Shown here one piece after another: positions 20,944-31,548 of a stretch of 50,989 nucleotides of DNA (position 1 is its first letter; every line of letters begins with the position of its first letter). The position numbers and the translations under genes were made by a program. Source of the DNA: Planomicrobium soli (lineage in GTDB: Bacteria; Bacillota; Bacilli; Bacillales_A; Planococcaceae); contig NZ_PYAT01000018.1 in NCBI RefSeq assembly GCF_003014655.1, forward strand, positions 1 through 50,989, read 5' to 3'. The notes under the pieces were generated by a model. That model was not told the DNA's origin and did no database searches. It worked only from the letters and a program-made list of their open reading frames with translations.

Positions 20944-22314
20944 ATGAATACATATGCAGTAATTTTAGCAGCAGGACAAGGGACGCGCATGAAGTCAAAA
21001 CTCTATAAGGTGCTTCACCCGGTATGTGGAACACCAATGGTTGAACATGTAACGGAAAACGTCAGCCAGCTCGGCGTTGAAAAAATTGTTACGATTGTCG
21101 GCCACGGTGCTGAAAAAGTTCAAGAGCAGTTAGGTGCTAAAAGCGAGTACGCGTTGCAAGCTGAACAGCTTGGTACAGCTCATGCAGTTCAGCAAGCAGC
21201 TTCGTTGATTGAAGGGCAAGCGGGAACAACATTGGTGGTTTGCGGAGATACACCGCTTATTCGTCCAGAAACGATGCAGGCATTGCTTGACCACCATCAT
21301 GCAACAGGAGCAAAGGCGACGATTTTGACCGCTATCGCTGACAACCCGACAGGATATGGCCGGATTTTGCGCAACGAAGCGGGAAGTGTTAAACGGATCG
21401 TTGAACAAAAAGATGCATCAGCCGAAGAGCAGCTAGTTACCGAAATCAACACCGGAACGTATTGCTTTGACAACGAATCTCTTTTCGAAGCGCTTAAACT
21501 GGTATCCAACGATAATGTGCAAGGCGAATATTATTTGCCGGACGTTATTGAAATTCTGCAAAAACAAGGCGAAACCGTTGCTGCGTTTGCAACTGACAGT
21601 TTTGAGGAAACGCTTGGCGTCAATGACCGGGTAGCGTTGAGTGAGGCTGAACGCATTATGCGCGCACGCATTGCTGAAAAACATATGCGTGCTGGCGTAT
21701 CAATTATCGACCCAGCGTCTACGTATATTAGTGCACAGGCAGAAATCGGCAGAGACACAGTTCTTCAGCCGAACGTCATGATCGAAGGCAATACGAAAAT
21801 TGGGGAAGATTGCTTTATTTCTTCGGGTACGACCGTTTCCAATAGCGTTATTGGAAATCGCACAAGCATCCGTTCGTCTCATGTCTACGACAGCACAGTT
21901 GGCGAAGACGTTGCAGTAGGGCCGTTTGCTCACCTTCGTCCTCAAAGCAACTTAGGCAATGATGTGAAAATCGGCAATTTTGTTGAAGTGAAAAAAGCAT
22001 CCCTTGGCAATAACAGCAAAGTCTCCCATTTGAGTTATATCGGCGATGCAGAAGTTGGTACTAACGTTAATATCGGCTGCGGCACTATCACTGTTAATTA
22101 CGATGGTAAAAATAAATACCAGACGACTATTGAAGATGATTCATTTATCGGCTGCAACTCAAACCTGATTGCACCTGTTACCATCGGCAAAGGCTCTTAT
22201 GTAGCTGCAGGGTCCACTATTTCGAAGAACGTACCAAGTGATGCATTGGCTATTGCACGGGCTCGCCAGGAAAACAAAGAAGGCTATGTTACGAAATTAA
22301 ACGGGAAAAAATAG
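20944..22314 (+). CDS. glmU: Bifunctional UDP-GlcNAc pyrophosphorylase / GlcN-1-P acetyltransferase
   Basis: GlmU makes UDP-GlcNAc for peptidoglycan and teichoic acids. The 456-residue protein starts with the nucleotidyltransferase signature [19 protein letters not shown], contains GDTPLI, and ends in a left-handed beta-helix built of hexapeptide repeats (from about residue 255). The acetyltransferase residues lie in the [20 protein letters not shown] region. TGGAGG lies before the ATG, and prs follows after 15 bases in the same operon. Confidence 0.97.
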   Translation: MNTYAVILAAGQGTRMKSKLYKVLHPVCGTPMVEHVTENVSQLGVEKIVTIVGHGAEKVQEQLGAKSEYALQAEQLGTAHAVQQAASLIEGQAGTTLVVCGDTPLIRPETMQALLDHHHATGAKATILTAIADNPTGYGRILRNEAGSVKRIVEQKDASAEEQLVTEINTGTYCFDNESLFEALKLVSNDNVQGEYYLPDVIEILQKQGETVAAFATDSFEETLGVNDRVALSEAERIMRARIAEKHMRAGVSIIDPASTYISAQAEIGRDTVLQPNVMIEGNTKIGEDCFISSGTTVSNSVIGNRTSIRSSHVYDSTVGEDVAVGPFAHLRPQSNLGNDVKIGNFVEVKKASLGNNSKVSHLSYIGDAEVGTNVNIGCGTITVNYDGKNKYQTTIEDDSFIGCNSNLIAPVTIGKGSYVAAGSTISKNVPSDALAIARARQENKEGYVTKLNGKK

Positions 22315-22329
22315 GAGGGCTCACACTCG

Positions 22330-23292
22330 ATGAGTTATCAAAATATTGACGATAAGTTGAAAATCTTTTCATTGAATTCGAATCCGCAGCTTGCAGAAGA
22401 AATTGCGCAAAACGTAGGCATACCGCTTGGGAAATGCTCTGTAACAAAGTTCAGCGATGGTGAAATCCAAATTAATATTGAAGAAAGTATTCGGGGATGC
22501 GATGTATTTATCGTGCAATCGACTTCTGAACCGGTTAATGAAAACTTGATGGAGCTATTGATTATGGTAGATGCGGTTAAGCGCGCATCTGCCCGTACAG
22601 TCAACGTAGTAATTCCCTATTACGGCTATGCGCGCCAAGATCGTAAGGCCCGTTCACGTGAACCGATTACTGCAAAACTTGTTGCAAATTTGTTAGAGAC
22701 AGCGGGAGTGACGCGTGCAATTGTTTTAGATCTGCATGCGCCTCAAATTCAAGGATTTTTTGATATTTTGATTGACCATTTATTAGCAGTTCCTCTTCTT
22801 TCTGAATATTTTATAAAGGATAGCGGCATTGATTTGTCTGATGTCATCATCGTTTCACCAGACCATGGCGGAGTAACACGTGCCCGGAAAATGGCGGATC
22901 GTCTAAAAGCGCCAATCGCCATTATCGATAAACGCCGTCCACGTCCGAATGTGGCAGAAGTGATGAACATTATCGGAAATGTTGAAGGCAAAACCGCCAT
23001 TATTATTGATGATATCATTGATACCGCAGGCACAATGTCACTTGCTGCCGGCGCCCTTATTAAAAGCGGGGCGAAAGAAGTCTATGCATGCTCCACCCAC
23101 CCAGTTTTATCAGGCCCAGCGGTTGACCGCATCAACGATTCCGTCATTAAGGAATTAGTTATCACGAATTCTATCGCTTTACCGGACTATAAAAAATCTC
23201 CAAAAATCAAGCAGCTGTCTGTAGCAAAGTTGTTGGCTGAAACAATTGTCCGCGTACACGAACAAAAATCCGTCAGCACACTTTTCGATTGA
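22330..23292 (+). CDS. prs: Ribose-phosphate pyrophosphokinase
   Basis: Prs makes PRPP, the precursor of nucleotides, His and Trp. At 320 residues it is a class I enzyme. It shows [11 protein letters not shown], the [13 protein letters not shown]-binding region, [12 protein letters not shown], and the PRPP loop [13 protein letters not shown]. Its product is the effector of PurR, whose gene is in the same window, and a substrate of Hpt. The ribosome-binding site is AGGAGGG. Confidence 0.97.
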   Translation: MSYQNIDDKLKIFSLNSNPQLAEEIAQNVGIPLGKCSVTKFSDGEIQINIEESIRGCDVFIVQSTSEPVNENLMELLIMVDAVKRASARTVNVVIPYYGYARQDRKARSREPITAKLVANLLETAGVTRAIVLDLHAPQIQGFFDILIDHLLAVPLLSEYFIKDSGIDLSDVIIVSPDHGGVTRARKMADRLKAPIAIIDKRRPRPNVAEVMNIIGNVEGKTAIIIDDIIDTAGTMSLAAGALIKSGAKEVYACSTHPVLSGPAVDRINDSVIKELVITNSIALPDYKKSPKIKQLSVAKLLAETIVRVHEQKSVSTLFD

Positions 23293-23320
23293 TCTTTTAG
23301 ACCCACTGCATCTTTTACAT

Positions 23321-23345
23321 GTTTGTTTTTTGAGGGTTAGGGTAT
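23321..23345 (+). promoter_or_regulatory. SigB-type promoter of ctc
   Basis: GTTTGT (23321-23326), 13-base spacer, GGGTAT (23340-23345). It matches the SigB consensus GTTTAA-N12-14-GGGTAT in 10 of 12 positions with correct spacing. ctc is the classic SigB-controlled gene in B. subtilis. The start codon is about 35 bases downstream. Confidence 0.6.
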
Positions 23346-23383
23346 TTATCCATTATGTACTTAATTAATGGAGGGTGACCTAA

Positions 23384-24031
23384 ATGACTGGAAAAATAAC
23401 TGCACAAAAACGAGAAACTGGAAAACCGCATTCTGTATTGACTGATTTGCGAGGAAAAGGTGAGGTTCCGGGCGTAGTATACGGCTACCAAGTAGAAACT
23501 ACACCGATATCGGTCTCTGAAATTGATTTGATCAAAACGTTGCGTGAATCTGGACGCAACGGTGTCATCAGTTTGGAAGTAGAAGGAAAAGCAACCAATG
23601 TGGTATTAAGCGATTACCAGATGGATGCATTAAAAGGAAGTTTCAAACATGTCGATTTTCTGGCAGTCAATATGTCCGAAGAATTGGAAGTGGCAGCAGC
23701 AGTCCATACAATTGGAGAATCTGCTGGTGAAAAAGAAAACGGCGTCTTGAACCAGCCAAATCGTGAAGTGACGATTAAGGCAAAACCAGCGGATATTCCA
23801 GATGCTTTGGAGATTGACGTGACAAACTTGTCAATTGGAGAGCACATTACAGTAGGGGATATTCGCGGAACAGTAGCATATGAAATTTTAGAAGATGACG
23901 ATTTCATCTTAGTTTCTATCACAGCACCGCGTACAGATGAAGAACTTGAGAGCCTTGAAACGCCAACTGACGAAGGCGCTGAGCCGGAAGTAATCGGTGA
24001 TGAGGCTGCAGACAAAGAAAACGAAGCATAA
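23384..24031 (+). CDS. ctc: 50S ribosomal protein L25 / general stress protein Ctc
   Basis: This is the 215-residue, two-domain form of bL25 (Ctc/TL5). The N-terminal 5S-rRNA-binding domain carries GEVPGVVYGY. The C-terminal TL5-like domain contains PADIPDALEIDVTNLSIGEH, followed by a very acidic tail rich in Glu and Asp (about residues 185-215). It binds 5S rRNA, and in Bacillus it is stress-induced through SigB. TGGAGGGTGA precedes the ATG. A terminator separates it from pth. Confidence 0.95.
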   Translation: MTGKITAQKRETGKPHSVLTDLRGKGEVPGVVYGYQVETTPISVSEIDLIKTLRESGRNGVISLEVEGKATNVVLSDYQMDALKGSFKHVDFLAVNMSEELEVAAAVHTIGESAGEKENGVLNQPNREVTIKAKPADIPDALEIDVTNLSIGEHITVGDIRGTVAYEILEDDDFILVSITAPRTDEELESLETPTDEGAEPEVIGDEAADKENEA

Positions 24032-24048
24032 ATAACACAAAGAAATAA

Positions 24049-24079
24049 GGGGCTGTCAGTTGACAGTCCCTATTTTTTT
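24049..24079 (+). terminator. Terminator after ctc
   Basis: GGGGCTGTCA and TGACAGTCCC around GT, followed by TATTTTTTT. Confidence 0.85.
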
Positions 24080-24133
24080 GTTTAACAGGCCCTTGTGGTA
24101 AAATAGAAAGCAGCGAAAAGCAAAGGAAGAGTT

Positions 24134-24700
24134 ATGATGAAATTGATAATCGGGCTAGGAAATCCTGGCAAAACATATGCCGGAACACGGCACAATATCG
24201 GATTTGAAGTGATTGATTTTCTGGCGGACAAATGGAATGCCCCTTTGACGCAATCAAAATTCAAAGGGATGTACTCTATCATCCATCGGCCTGAAGGCAA
24301 AGTCATGCTGTTAAAGCCGCTTACTTATATGAACCTTTCCGGAGAAGCGGTAGGAGCATTGATGGACTATTACGATATCGCACTTGAAGATATCGTTGTT
24401 GTTTATGACGATTTGGATTTGCCTACAGGGCAGCTTCGGCTTCGGCAAAAAGGCAGTGCTGGCGGCCACAACGGCATCAAATCACTTATCCAACACTTGG
24501 GCAGCCAAGAGTTCAACCGAGTGCGTTTTGGCATCGACCGCCCGCCAACGGGAATGAAAGTGCCGGATTATGTACTATCGCGGTTTTCGAAAGAAGAAGC
24601 TCCGGAAGTGGCGGAAGCGGTCAAAAAAAGTGCGGAAGCTTGCGAATATTGGCTTTCCAAGCCATTTATAGATGTTATGACTAAGTTTAACGGAGCATAA
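24134..24700 (+). CDS. pth: Peptidyl-tRNA hydrolase
   Basis: Pth (SpoVC in B. subtilis) frees tRNA from dropped-off peptidyl-tRNA. The 188-residue protein shows [18 protein letters not shown] with N10 and the catalytic H20, then [14 protein letters not shown] with the conserved aspartate, and GGHNGIKSL. Two adjacent ATGs (24134 and 24137) are possible starts after AAGGAAG. A possible extended -10 (TGGTAAAAT) lies about 25 bases upstream. In B. subtilis fin follows; here 218 bases without a gene separate pth from mfd. Confidence 0.96.
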   Translation: MMKLIIGLGNPGKTYAGTRHNIGFEVIDFLADKWNAPLTQSKFKGMYSIIHRPEGKVMLLKPLTYMNLSGEAVGALMDYYDIALEDIVVVYDDLDLPTGQLRLRQKGSAGGHNGIKSLIQHLGSQEFNRVRFGIDRPPTGMKVPDYVLSRFSKEEAPEVAEAVKKSAEACEYWLSKPFIDVMTKFNGA

Positions 24701-24918
24701 ACTCGCTTTGGCGCAAATAGCGTTCAGAGCTTTTTTCTGTTTCTCGATTTTTAAACTATAATTTCCCAAGCAGTATCTACATGTTGTCTAGCGGAATATT
24801 GACTATATGCCATACTAAATTTCTTTTTATTTGTCTGAGATTCACAATGGTCGGCAAGAGGTATATCTCTTAATATACGAAGCAAAGTTTTACTTTTAGA
24901 CGGAGAGGAGGAATCTTC
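24701..24918 (+). other. Gene-free gap between pth and mfd
   Basis: 218 AT-rich bases without a credible reading frame. B. subtilis has fin (yabK) here, but no Fin-like cysteine-rich peptide can be read in any frame. A weak inverted repeat (AAGAG...CTCTT, about 24857-24872) precedes the mfd ribosome-binding site. No confident promoter or terminator was found. Confidence 0.5.
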
Positions 24919-27900
24919 ATGGAACACATTTTACAAGCGTTTTCAGAGGATTCTCATACAAAACGATTTATCTCAGATTTGAAAAAAGGGCAAGATCATC
25001 AGCTGATCTCCGGCCTTTCAGGCAGTGCCCGGTCGATTTTTTATCGAACGCTCTGGGATCAATTAGAAGAGCCTTTATTGATTGTGACACCGAATTTGCT
25101 GCATGCGCAGCGCGTCTACGATGATTTAATCAAATTAATGGGTGAAGACGACGTCCGTTTATATCCAGCAGATGAACTAATAGCGGCGGATGTTTCGTTT
25201 TCAGGGCCAGAACTTCGGGCCCACCGTATCGATACGCTTGACCATATGAAGAATATTGGAAAAGGTGTTTACGTGACACCGGTTGCCGGCATGCGGAAAC
25301 TTTTGCCTTCAAAAGCGCAATGGGGCATTTCTACCCTGCATACGGCTGAAGGAGAAGAACTGGATACAGAACAATGGCTTGCAAAACTGGTGGCAATGGG
25401 TTATTCGCGGACGCCAATGGTTACAACTCCCGGGGAATTCGCCTTGCGGGGAGGCATTCTCGATATTTATCCATTAAATTTTGAACATCCTGCCCGTATT
25501 GAATTGTTTGATACCGAAGTAGATTCTATCCGCTTGTTTTCGGCGGAAGATCAACGATCGCTTGAAAAATTGCGTTCATTGCGTATCTTGCCTGCAAGTG
25601 AGCTTGTGTTATCAACGCTTCAGCAGCGAAAACTGGCGGATCAGTTGGAAGACCAATTAGCTCATACGCTGAAGAAGATAAAAGCGACTGACACAAAAGA
25701 AGCCCTGCTTATGCACATCCAATACGATATTGATATGCTGCGACAAGGAAACGTACCGGATGGCGTGGCAAAATACGCGGCTTTGGTTGAAGAGCAATCA
25801 GCCTTTTTAGGGGATTATTTTCCTGAAAGCGGATTTGTCTTTTTTGATGAACTGGGACGCATCCAAGAAATGACCGAAACATTGGAACGGGAAGAAGGCG
25901 ACTGGATCGTCTCGCTATTGGAAGAAGGCAAGTTTCTTCACGATGTCCATTTGGCGTATACGTTCCGTGAAGTGCTTTCTCGTTTAAAGCAGAAAAAGAA
26001 CTTTTTGTCGCTTTTTGTCCGGACTTTCCCGCTGGTTTCGGTGAAGAAATCTGTGGCCTTTTCAAGCAAGCCGATGCAATCGTTCCATGGCCAAATACAT
26101 TTATTAAAAGCGGAAATCGAGCGTTGGGAGCTCGCAAAGTTCCGCGTCTTTATCGTGGCGCAAGGCGAAGAACGACTGAAAAAAGTGCGTTCTGTACTTG
26201 AAGATTATGGCATGGAAGCAGAAATTGTAGATGCATCTGCCGAATTGCAAGGCGGCAACGTTTATTTGATCGACGGAGATTTAGCAAACGGTTTTGAAAT
26301 GCCGCTTCAGCGTTTTGCGGTTCTTACGGATTCCGAGCTTTTCACAAAACAAGCGAAGAAAAAATCGCGCCCGCAAAAAATGACGAATGCAGAGCGCATC
26401 AAGAGTTATTCCGAAATCAAACCTGGCGATTACATCGTCCATGTTCATCACGGCATTGGGCGTTATGTCGGGATTGAAACGCTTGAAATCGGGGGCGTTC
26501 ATAAAGACTATTTGCATATTGTCTATAAAGCGGACGATAAGTTGTTTGTGCCGGTCGACCAAATTGATTTGATTCAAAAATACATCGCATCTGAGGAAAA
26601 AGAGCCGAAACTGCATAAAATGGGTGGAGCGGAATGGCAAAAGACACGCAAGAAAGTATCTGCTGCCGTTCAGGATATCGCGGATGATTTGATCAAGCTA
26701 TACGCGGAACGTGAAGCGCAAAAAGGTTATGCATTTTCTGAAGAACAAGACATGCAGCGTCAGTTTGAAGCGGAATTTCCGTATGAAGAAACAACTGATC
26801 AGTTGCGATCGATTGCGGAAGTAAAGCGGGACATGGAAAAAGAACGTCCGATGGACCGCTTGATTTGCGGCGATGTTGGTTATGGAAAGACAGAAGTGGC
26901 GATCCGTGCCGCTTTTAAAGCAGTACTCGACGGCAAGCAAGTGGCCTTTTTGGTTCCTACGACGATTCTTGCCCAACAGCACTTTGAGACGATGAGTGAG
27001 CGTTTTAAGGATTATCCGATCGAAGTCGGCTTGATGAGCCGTTTCCGTTCGAAAAAGCAGCAGACAGAGACGGTCAAAGGGTTGAAAAACGGCTCGGTGG
27101 ATATCGTGATCGGTACGCATCGTATTTTATCGAAAGACATGGTCTATAAAGATCTGGGCTTGCTCATTATTGATGAAGAACAGCGTTTCGGCGTTACCCA
27201 TAAAGAAAAGATCAAACAGATGAAGACAAATGTCGATGTTTTGACGCTGACAGCTACGCCGATTCCGCGAACACTCCACATGTCAATGATTGGTGTACGC
27301 GATTTGTCGGTTATCGAAACACCGCCTGAGAACCGCTTCCCGGTGCAGAGCTATGTGATGGAATATAACGGCACGCTCGTGCGCGAAGCGATTGAACGGG
27401 AAATGGCGCGCGGTGGGCAAGTGTTTTTCTTGTACAACCGGGTAGATGATATGACGCGGAAAGTGGAAGAAATTCAGGCATTGGTGCCGGAAGCGCGAGT
27501 TGGCCATGCGCACGGGCAGATGTCAGAGCGGGAGCTGGAATCGGTCATTTTGAGTTTTCTTGACGGTGACTACGACGTACTCGTGACAACGACAATTATC
27601 GAAACGGGCATTGATATTCCAAACGTTAATACATTGATTATCCACAATGCCGACCGGATGGGATTGTCCCAGCTTTATCAGCTGCGCGGACGTGTCGGGC
27701 GGTCGAGCCGGGTGGCCTATGCCTATTTCATGTATCAGCGTGACAAAGTACTGACGGATGTAGCGGAAAAACGCTTGATGGCCATTAAGGAATTTACCGA
27801 GCTCGGTTCCGGTTTTAAAATAGCCATGCGTGATTTGACGATTCGTGGAGCCGGCAATTTGCTCGGTTCACAGCAGCACGGGTTTATTGACTCGGTCGGC

Positions 27901-28452
27901 TTTGATCTGTATTCGCAAATGTTAAAAGAAGCAGTCGAAGAACGGCAAACGGGGATCAAGAAAGAAGAGATTCCGGAAATCGAGATTTCCTTGGATATCG
28001 ACGCTTATATTCCAGACACCTATATCGGTGACGGCTACCAGAAAATCCAGATGTACAAACGCGTAAAAGGCATTGAATCGGCAGAAGAAGTGGACGAACT
28101 GCAAGAGGAGCTAATTGATCGTTTTAGCGATATGCCGCTTGAAACCGATCGCCTCCTGCGTATTGCCCGCATGAAAGTCTGGGCACGCATGGTAGGAGTA
28201 GAGTCGATCAAGCAAAACGGCAAAATCATCTCAATTCGCTTGAGTGATAAAGGAACAGCAACGGTTAATGGCGGAAAATTAGTAGAAGACTCTGCCAAAT
28301 ATGGCCGGGCTGTAGGATTCAGCATGTCTGGCCAGCAGCTCGTCATGACGATCGATGAAAACAAGACCACCAAACACCATCCGTTCGATGTACTTGAAGG
28401 CATGATGCAATTGCTTCCAGAATCGCTGCGGGAAGAAAGGTCGATTAGTTAA
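24919..28452 (+). CDS. mfd: Transcription-repair coupling factor Mfd
   Basis: Mfd removes stalled RNA polymerase and recruits UvrA to lesions. The 1177-residue length is normal. Order of parts: N-terminal UvrB-homology region (with TTPGEFALRGGILDIYP), a CarD-like RNA-polymerase-interaction domain near residue 500 (GDYIVHVHHGIGRYVGIE), an RecG-like translocase with Walker A GDVGYGKTE near 651 and DEEQ near 752, helicase motifs through RGRVGRSSR, and a C-terminal TRCF domain. AGGAGGAA precedes the ATG. spoVT, which follows mfd in B. subtilis, is missing. Confidence 0.97.
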   Translation: MEHILQAFSEDSHTKRFISDLKKGQDHQLISGLSGSARSIFYRTLWDQLEEPLLIVTPNLLHAQRVYDDLIKLMGEDDVRLYPADELIAADVSFSGPELRAHRIDTLDHMKNIGKGVYVTPVAGMRKLLPSKAQWGISTLHTAEGEELDTEQWLAKLVAMGYSRTPMVTTPGEFALRGGILDIYPLNFEHPARIELFDTEVDSIRLFSAEDQRSLEKLRSLRILPASELVLSTLQQRKLADQLEDQLAHTLKKIKATDTKEALLMHIQYDIDMLRQGNVPDGVAKYAALVEEQSAFLGDYFPESGFVFFDELGRIQEMTETLEREEGDWIVSLLEEGKFLHDVHLAYTFREVLSRLKQKKNFLSLFVRTFPLVSVKKSVAFSSKPMQSFHGQIHLLKAEIERWELAKFRVFIVAQGEERLKKVRSVLEDYGMEAEIVDASAELQGGNVYLIDGDLANGFEMPLQRFAVLTDSELFTKQAKKKSRPQKMTNAERIKSYSEIKPGDYIVHVHHGIGRYVGIETLEIGGVHKDYLHIVYKADDKLFVPVDQIDLIQKYIASEEKEPKLHKMGGAEWQKTRKKVSAAVQDIADDLIKLYAEREAQKGYAFSEEQDMQRQFEAEFPYEETTDQLRSIAEVKRDMEKERPMDRLICGDVGYGKTEVAIRAAFKAVLDGKQVAFLVPTTILAQQHFETMSERFKDYPIEVGLMSRFRSKKQQTETVKGLKNGSVDIVIGTHRILSKDMVYKDLGLLIIDEEQRFGVTHKEKIKQMKTNVDVLTLTATPIPRTLHMSMIGVRDLSVIETPPENRFPVQSYVMEYNGTLVREAIEREMARGGQVFFLYNRVDDMTRKVEEIQALVPEARVGHAHGQMSERELESVILSFLDGDYDVLVTTTIIETGIDIPNVNTLIIHNADRMGLSQLYQLRGRVGRSSRVAYAYFMYQRDKVLTDVAEKRLMAIKEFTELGSGFKIAMRDLTIRGAGNLLGSQQHGFIDSVGFDLYSQMLKEAVEERQTGIKKEEIPEIEISLDIDAYIPDTYIGDGYQKIQMYKRVKGIESAEEVDELQEELIDRFSDMPLETDRLLRIARMKVWARMVGVESIKQNGKIISIRLSDKGTATVNGGKLVEDSAKYGRAVGFSMSGQQLVMTIDENKTTKHHPFDVLEGMMQLLPESLREERSIS

Positions 28453-28467
28453 TTTTCAATGGAATGA

Positions 28468-30072
28468 GTGGATCCGGTGAACAATGAAGGAACAATGAAA
28501 TCGTTTATGAAAGGCGCCGTCCTTCTGACGCTGGCGAGCTTGATGGTCAAGCTTCTCAGCGCGGTGTACCGGGTACCTTTTCAGAATATGGTAGGGGATC
28601 AAGGGTTTTACATTTACCAGCAGGTCTATCCATTTATCGGCATTTTCAGCATCTGGACTTCATACGGCTTTGCGGTAGCGGTATCGAAAGTAATGGCCGA
28701 CCATGAAGCGCATCACTACAGTGCCATTTTACGCACCGCTTTTAGCTGCATCGCTGCTATTTCCATGTTGTTTTTTGCATTGCTGTTTTTTGGTTCAGAT
28801 ATTCTGGCTAACTGGATGGGAGACGAGAAGCTCGGCGGTCTGCTCAAAGTCAGCGCCTTTGCAATTCTTCTCATGCCCCCGCTGGCCATATTGAAAGGCT
28901 ATTTCCAGTCGCATAACCGGATGGAACCGGTCGCGTACGCGCAAGTTTGGGATCAAGCTGTCCGAGTATCCATCATCCTGCTGGGTACGTGGCTTCTCCT
29001 TTCAAATGGCGCTTCTCTCTATACTGCAGGGCAAATGGCCATATTTGGAACGGTTGCGGGCGGCATAGCAGGACTCTTGTTGCTGCTTTGGCATTTTCGG
29101 AAAAGTTCTGCTGCCTTGCCAAAGGCTGTTCCGCTTCAAAAGGGTCCGATTTTGAAGAAACTTATGGCTATCAGCCTTAGTGTCAGCATGAGTGCGCTTA
29201 TTTTATTGCTCTTTCAGCTGGTCGATTCGTTTACGGTCTTTCGCTTATTGACAGAAAGCGGCGTTGAACGAATGGCGGCCATGGAACAAAAGGGCGTGTA
29301 CGATCGAGGTCAGCCGCTTGTCCAATTCGGATTGTTGATTGCGACTTCGTTGGCGCTGGCTATCGTTCCGCTTATTGCTCATATGTTCAAGAAGAAAAGT
29401 GGACGCTCTGCTAACCTATACGCACAATTAGCGTTTCGTACGTCATTCTTGTTCGCTTTTGCGGCAGCGGTTGGATTGACATGTGTTATGCCATATGTCA
29501 ATGAAGCGCTGTTCCAAACACGTGAAGAATCGTTCACGCTTATTATTTTCAGTTGGCAAATTGTTTGGATGTCGTTGCTGCTTGTTATGAATGCTATGCT
29601 TCAAGGTCTTGGAAAAGCAAAAATGCCAGCGCTTTTGTTGACTGGCGGCATTTTGGTCAAAATTGCCTGTAATTGGCTGCTTATACCGGTGTGGGGAGTT
29701 ACCGGAGCAGCAGTGGCCGGAAATATAGCACTCGGATTTATCGTGGCTGGCTTGTTTTTGTATTTTAAGAAAGTCTGGCCGCTGCGTTTTGCGCCGGTCC
29801 GCTATTATGGCTGGCTTTTTGTCGCAGGGTCCGCCATGTCGGGAATTGTAATCCTTTGGGCATTATTGTCGGACTGGGTGTTATTTGACGGGTTGCCGAG
29901 CCGATGGGCAGCCTTGTTTACAACCTTCACGGCAGTACCGCTTGGAGCCATCATCTTTTTGCTCATCATCGCAAAAAGCCGCATCATTACAGAAAAAGAA
30001 TGGTACATCATTCCATTCGGCCGCAAATTGGCTGGTCTCCAATTAGCAATAAATTCTAGAAGAAAAAGGTGA
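28468..30072 (+). CDS. yabM: Polysaccharide biosynthesis / flippase-like membrane protein (YabM-like, MOP superfamily)
   Basis: A 534-residue integral membrane protein with about 14 hydrophobic segments. The N-terminal KGAVLLTLASLMVKLLSAVY followed by GFYIYQQVYPF is typical of SpoVB/MurJ-type exporters of the MOP superfamily. Position between mfd and mazG corresponds to yabM of B. subtilis. Related proteins flip lipid-linked cell-wall precursors, but the substrate here is inferred only. The start is uncertain: GTG 28468, GTG 28477 or ATG 28495, none with an ideal ribosome-binding site; the longest is given. yabN follows after 6 bases. Confidence 0.85.
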   Translation: MDPVNNEGTMKSFMKGAVLLTLASLMVKLLSAVYRVPFQNMVGDQGFYIYQQVYPFIGIFSIWTSYGFAVAVSKVMADHEAHHYSAILRTAFSCIAAISMLFFALLFFGSDILANWMGDEKLGGLLKVSAFAILLMPPLAILKGYFQSHNRMEPVAYAQVWDQAVRVSIILLGTWLLLSNGASLYTAGQMAIFGTVAGGIAGLLLLLWHFRKSSAALPKAVPLQKGPILKKLMAISLSVSMSALILLLFQLVDSFTVFRLLTESGVERMAAMEQKGVYDRGQPLVQFGLLIATSLALAIVPLIAHMFKKKSGRSANLYAQLAFRTSFLFAFAAAVGLTCVMPYVNEALFQTREESFTLIIFSWQIVWMSLLLVMNAMLQGLGKAKMPALLLTGGILVKIACNWLLIPVWGVTGAAVAGNIALGFIVAGLFLYFKKVWPLRFAPVRYYGWLFVAGSAMSGIVILWALLSDWVLFDGLPSRWAALFTTFTAVPLGAIIFLLIIAKSRIITEKEWYIIPFGRKLAGLQLAINSRRKR

Positions 30073-30078
30073 TTACCT

Positions 30079-31548
30079 ATGAATACCATTCACATCATCG
30101 GTCTTGGGGCAGGGGATCTAGACCAATTGCCGCTTGGCGTTTATAAAAATTTGAAAAAAGCGGAGAGGCTTTATGTTCGGACCGCAGAACATCCAGTACT
30201 GGTGGAACTGGCCCAAGAAGGCGTAACGTTTTCCAGCTTTGACGCTGTTTATGAAAAACACGATACGTTTGAACCGGTTTATGCGGAAATTGCGGAAACG
30301 CTCATCAAGTTGGCGCAGGAAGAAGAAATCTTTTATGCGGTGCCAGGGCATCCGCTTGTAGCCGAACAAACGGTTCAAAATTTGATTGCAGCCGAAAATA
30401 ACAACAAGTGCCGCTTGAGCATTGAAGGCGGACACAGTTTTTTGGATGCCTTGTTCGGCGCATTGCGCATTGATCCGATTGAAGGATTTCAATTGGTTGA
30501 CGGCACGGAAATGAAAAGCGATCAATTGAATATGACGCAGCATATTTTAATTGCTCAAGTGTATGACTCATTTAGCGCGTCTGAAGCCAAACTAACATTG
30601 ATGCAAAAATACCCGGACGATTATCCAGTGACGATTGTCACCGCGGCAGGTTCAGCAGCGGAATCACTGCGCACCGTACCGCTTTATGAACTTGACCGAA
30701 TTACGGAAGTAAATAATTTAACGACGGTCTACGTGCCGCCGGCGAAAGATCGTATGCAGCGTTTGAGAGAATGGCAAACATTCCGGGACATTGTAGCTGT
30801 CCTGAGAAGTCCGGAAGGATGCCCATGGGATCGCGAACAGACGCATGAATCCCTAAGCCCATATTTGATCGAAGAAGCGCATGAGCTTCTGCAGGCAATT
30901 AGGGAAGAAGACGACGAAGCGGTGGCTGAAGAACTCGGCGATGTACTGCTGCAAATTTTCCTGCATGCCCAAATTGGTCACGACAGTGGCTATTTCCAGC
31001 TTGAAGATGTGTTGGAAACGGTCAGCGCAAAAATGATTCGCCGGCACCCTCATGTTTTCGGAGATGTTGAAGTTTCCGGATCTGATGATGTACTTGCCAA
31101 CTGGCAAGCAATCAAAGCCGAGGAAAAACCGGTATCTGCTTCATTGCTGGAGGGCCAGGAACGCTTTAGCTCCTCGCTTATGACATCTTACAATTACCAG
31201 AAAAAAGCGGCGAAAGTCGGTTTTAGCTGGCCCGATGCCGAAGGTGCTTGGGAGAAATTCCAGGAAGAGCTGCAGGAGTTCCAGGCAGAAGTGGCGAAAG
31301 GTTCAAAAGACCGTCAATTAGATGAACTCGGGGACTTGTTGTTTACGTTGGTCAACATTGCCCGGTTCTTCGACTTGTCGCCGGAAGAAGCGATGCTTCA
31401 GGCGAACCAAAAATTCCAGCAGCGCTTCAGCCATGTGGAGAAGCGGGTGAACGAAGGAACCGGCGACTTCAGCGACTATACGCTGGAGCAGCTTGATGGA
31501 TTTTGGAATGAAGCCAAACTTATGGCACGAAAGGGAGAGGAAGAATGA
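30079..31548 (+). CDS. yabN: Fusion of SAM (tetrapyrrole) methylase-like domain and MazG NTP pyrophosphohydrolase
   Basis: A 489-residue two-domain protein. Residues about 1-225 resemble tetrapyrrole methylases (IIGLGAGDLDQLPLGVYKNL). Residues about 240-489 are MazG, with GCPWDREQTHESL and the metal-binding set E265, E266 and E269 plus E285 and D288. MazG hydrolyses nucleoside triphosphates to monophosphates, commonly for house-cleaning or stress control. The role of the methylase-like half is unknown. The same fusion occurs in B. subtilis YabN. It overlaps rqcP by four bases. Confidence 0.94.
   Translation: MNTIHIIGLGAGDLDQLPLGVYKNLKKAERLYVRTAEHPVLVELAQEGVTFSSFDAVYEKHDTFEPVYAEIAETLIKLAQEEEIFYAVPGHPLVAEQTVQNLIAAENNNKCRLSIEGGHSFLDALFGALRIDPIEGFQLVDGTEMKSDQLNMTQHILIAQVYDSFSASEAKLTLMQKYPDDYPVTIVTAAGSAAESLRTVPLYELDRITEVNNLTTVYVPPAKDRMQRLREWQTFRDIVAVLRSPEGCPWDREQTHESLSPYLIEEAHELLQAIREEDDEAVAEELGDVLLQIFLHAQIGHDSGYFQLEDVLETVSAKMIRRHPHVFGDVEVSGSDDVLANWQAIKAEEKPVSASLLEGQERFSSSLMTSYNYQKKAAKVGFSWPDAEGAWEKFQEELQEFQAEVAKGSKDRQLDELGDLLFTLVNIARFFDLSPEEAMLQANQKFQQRFSHVEKRVNEGTGDFSDYTLEQLDGFWNEAKLMARKGEEE

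Noticed and set aside
24701..24918. Hidden fin (yabK) gene between pth and mfd
   Set aside because: No frame gives a peptide with the two CxxC pairs and start region expected of Fin.
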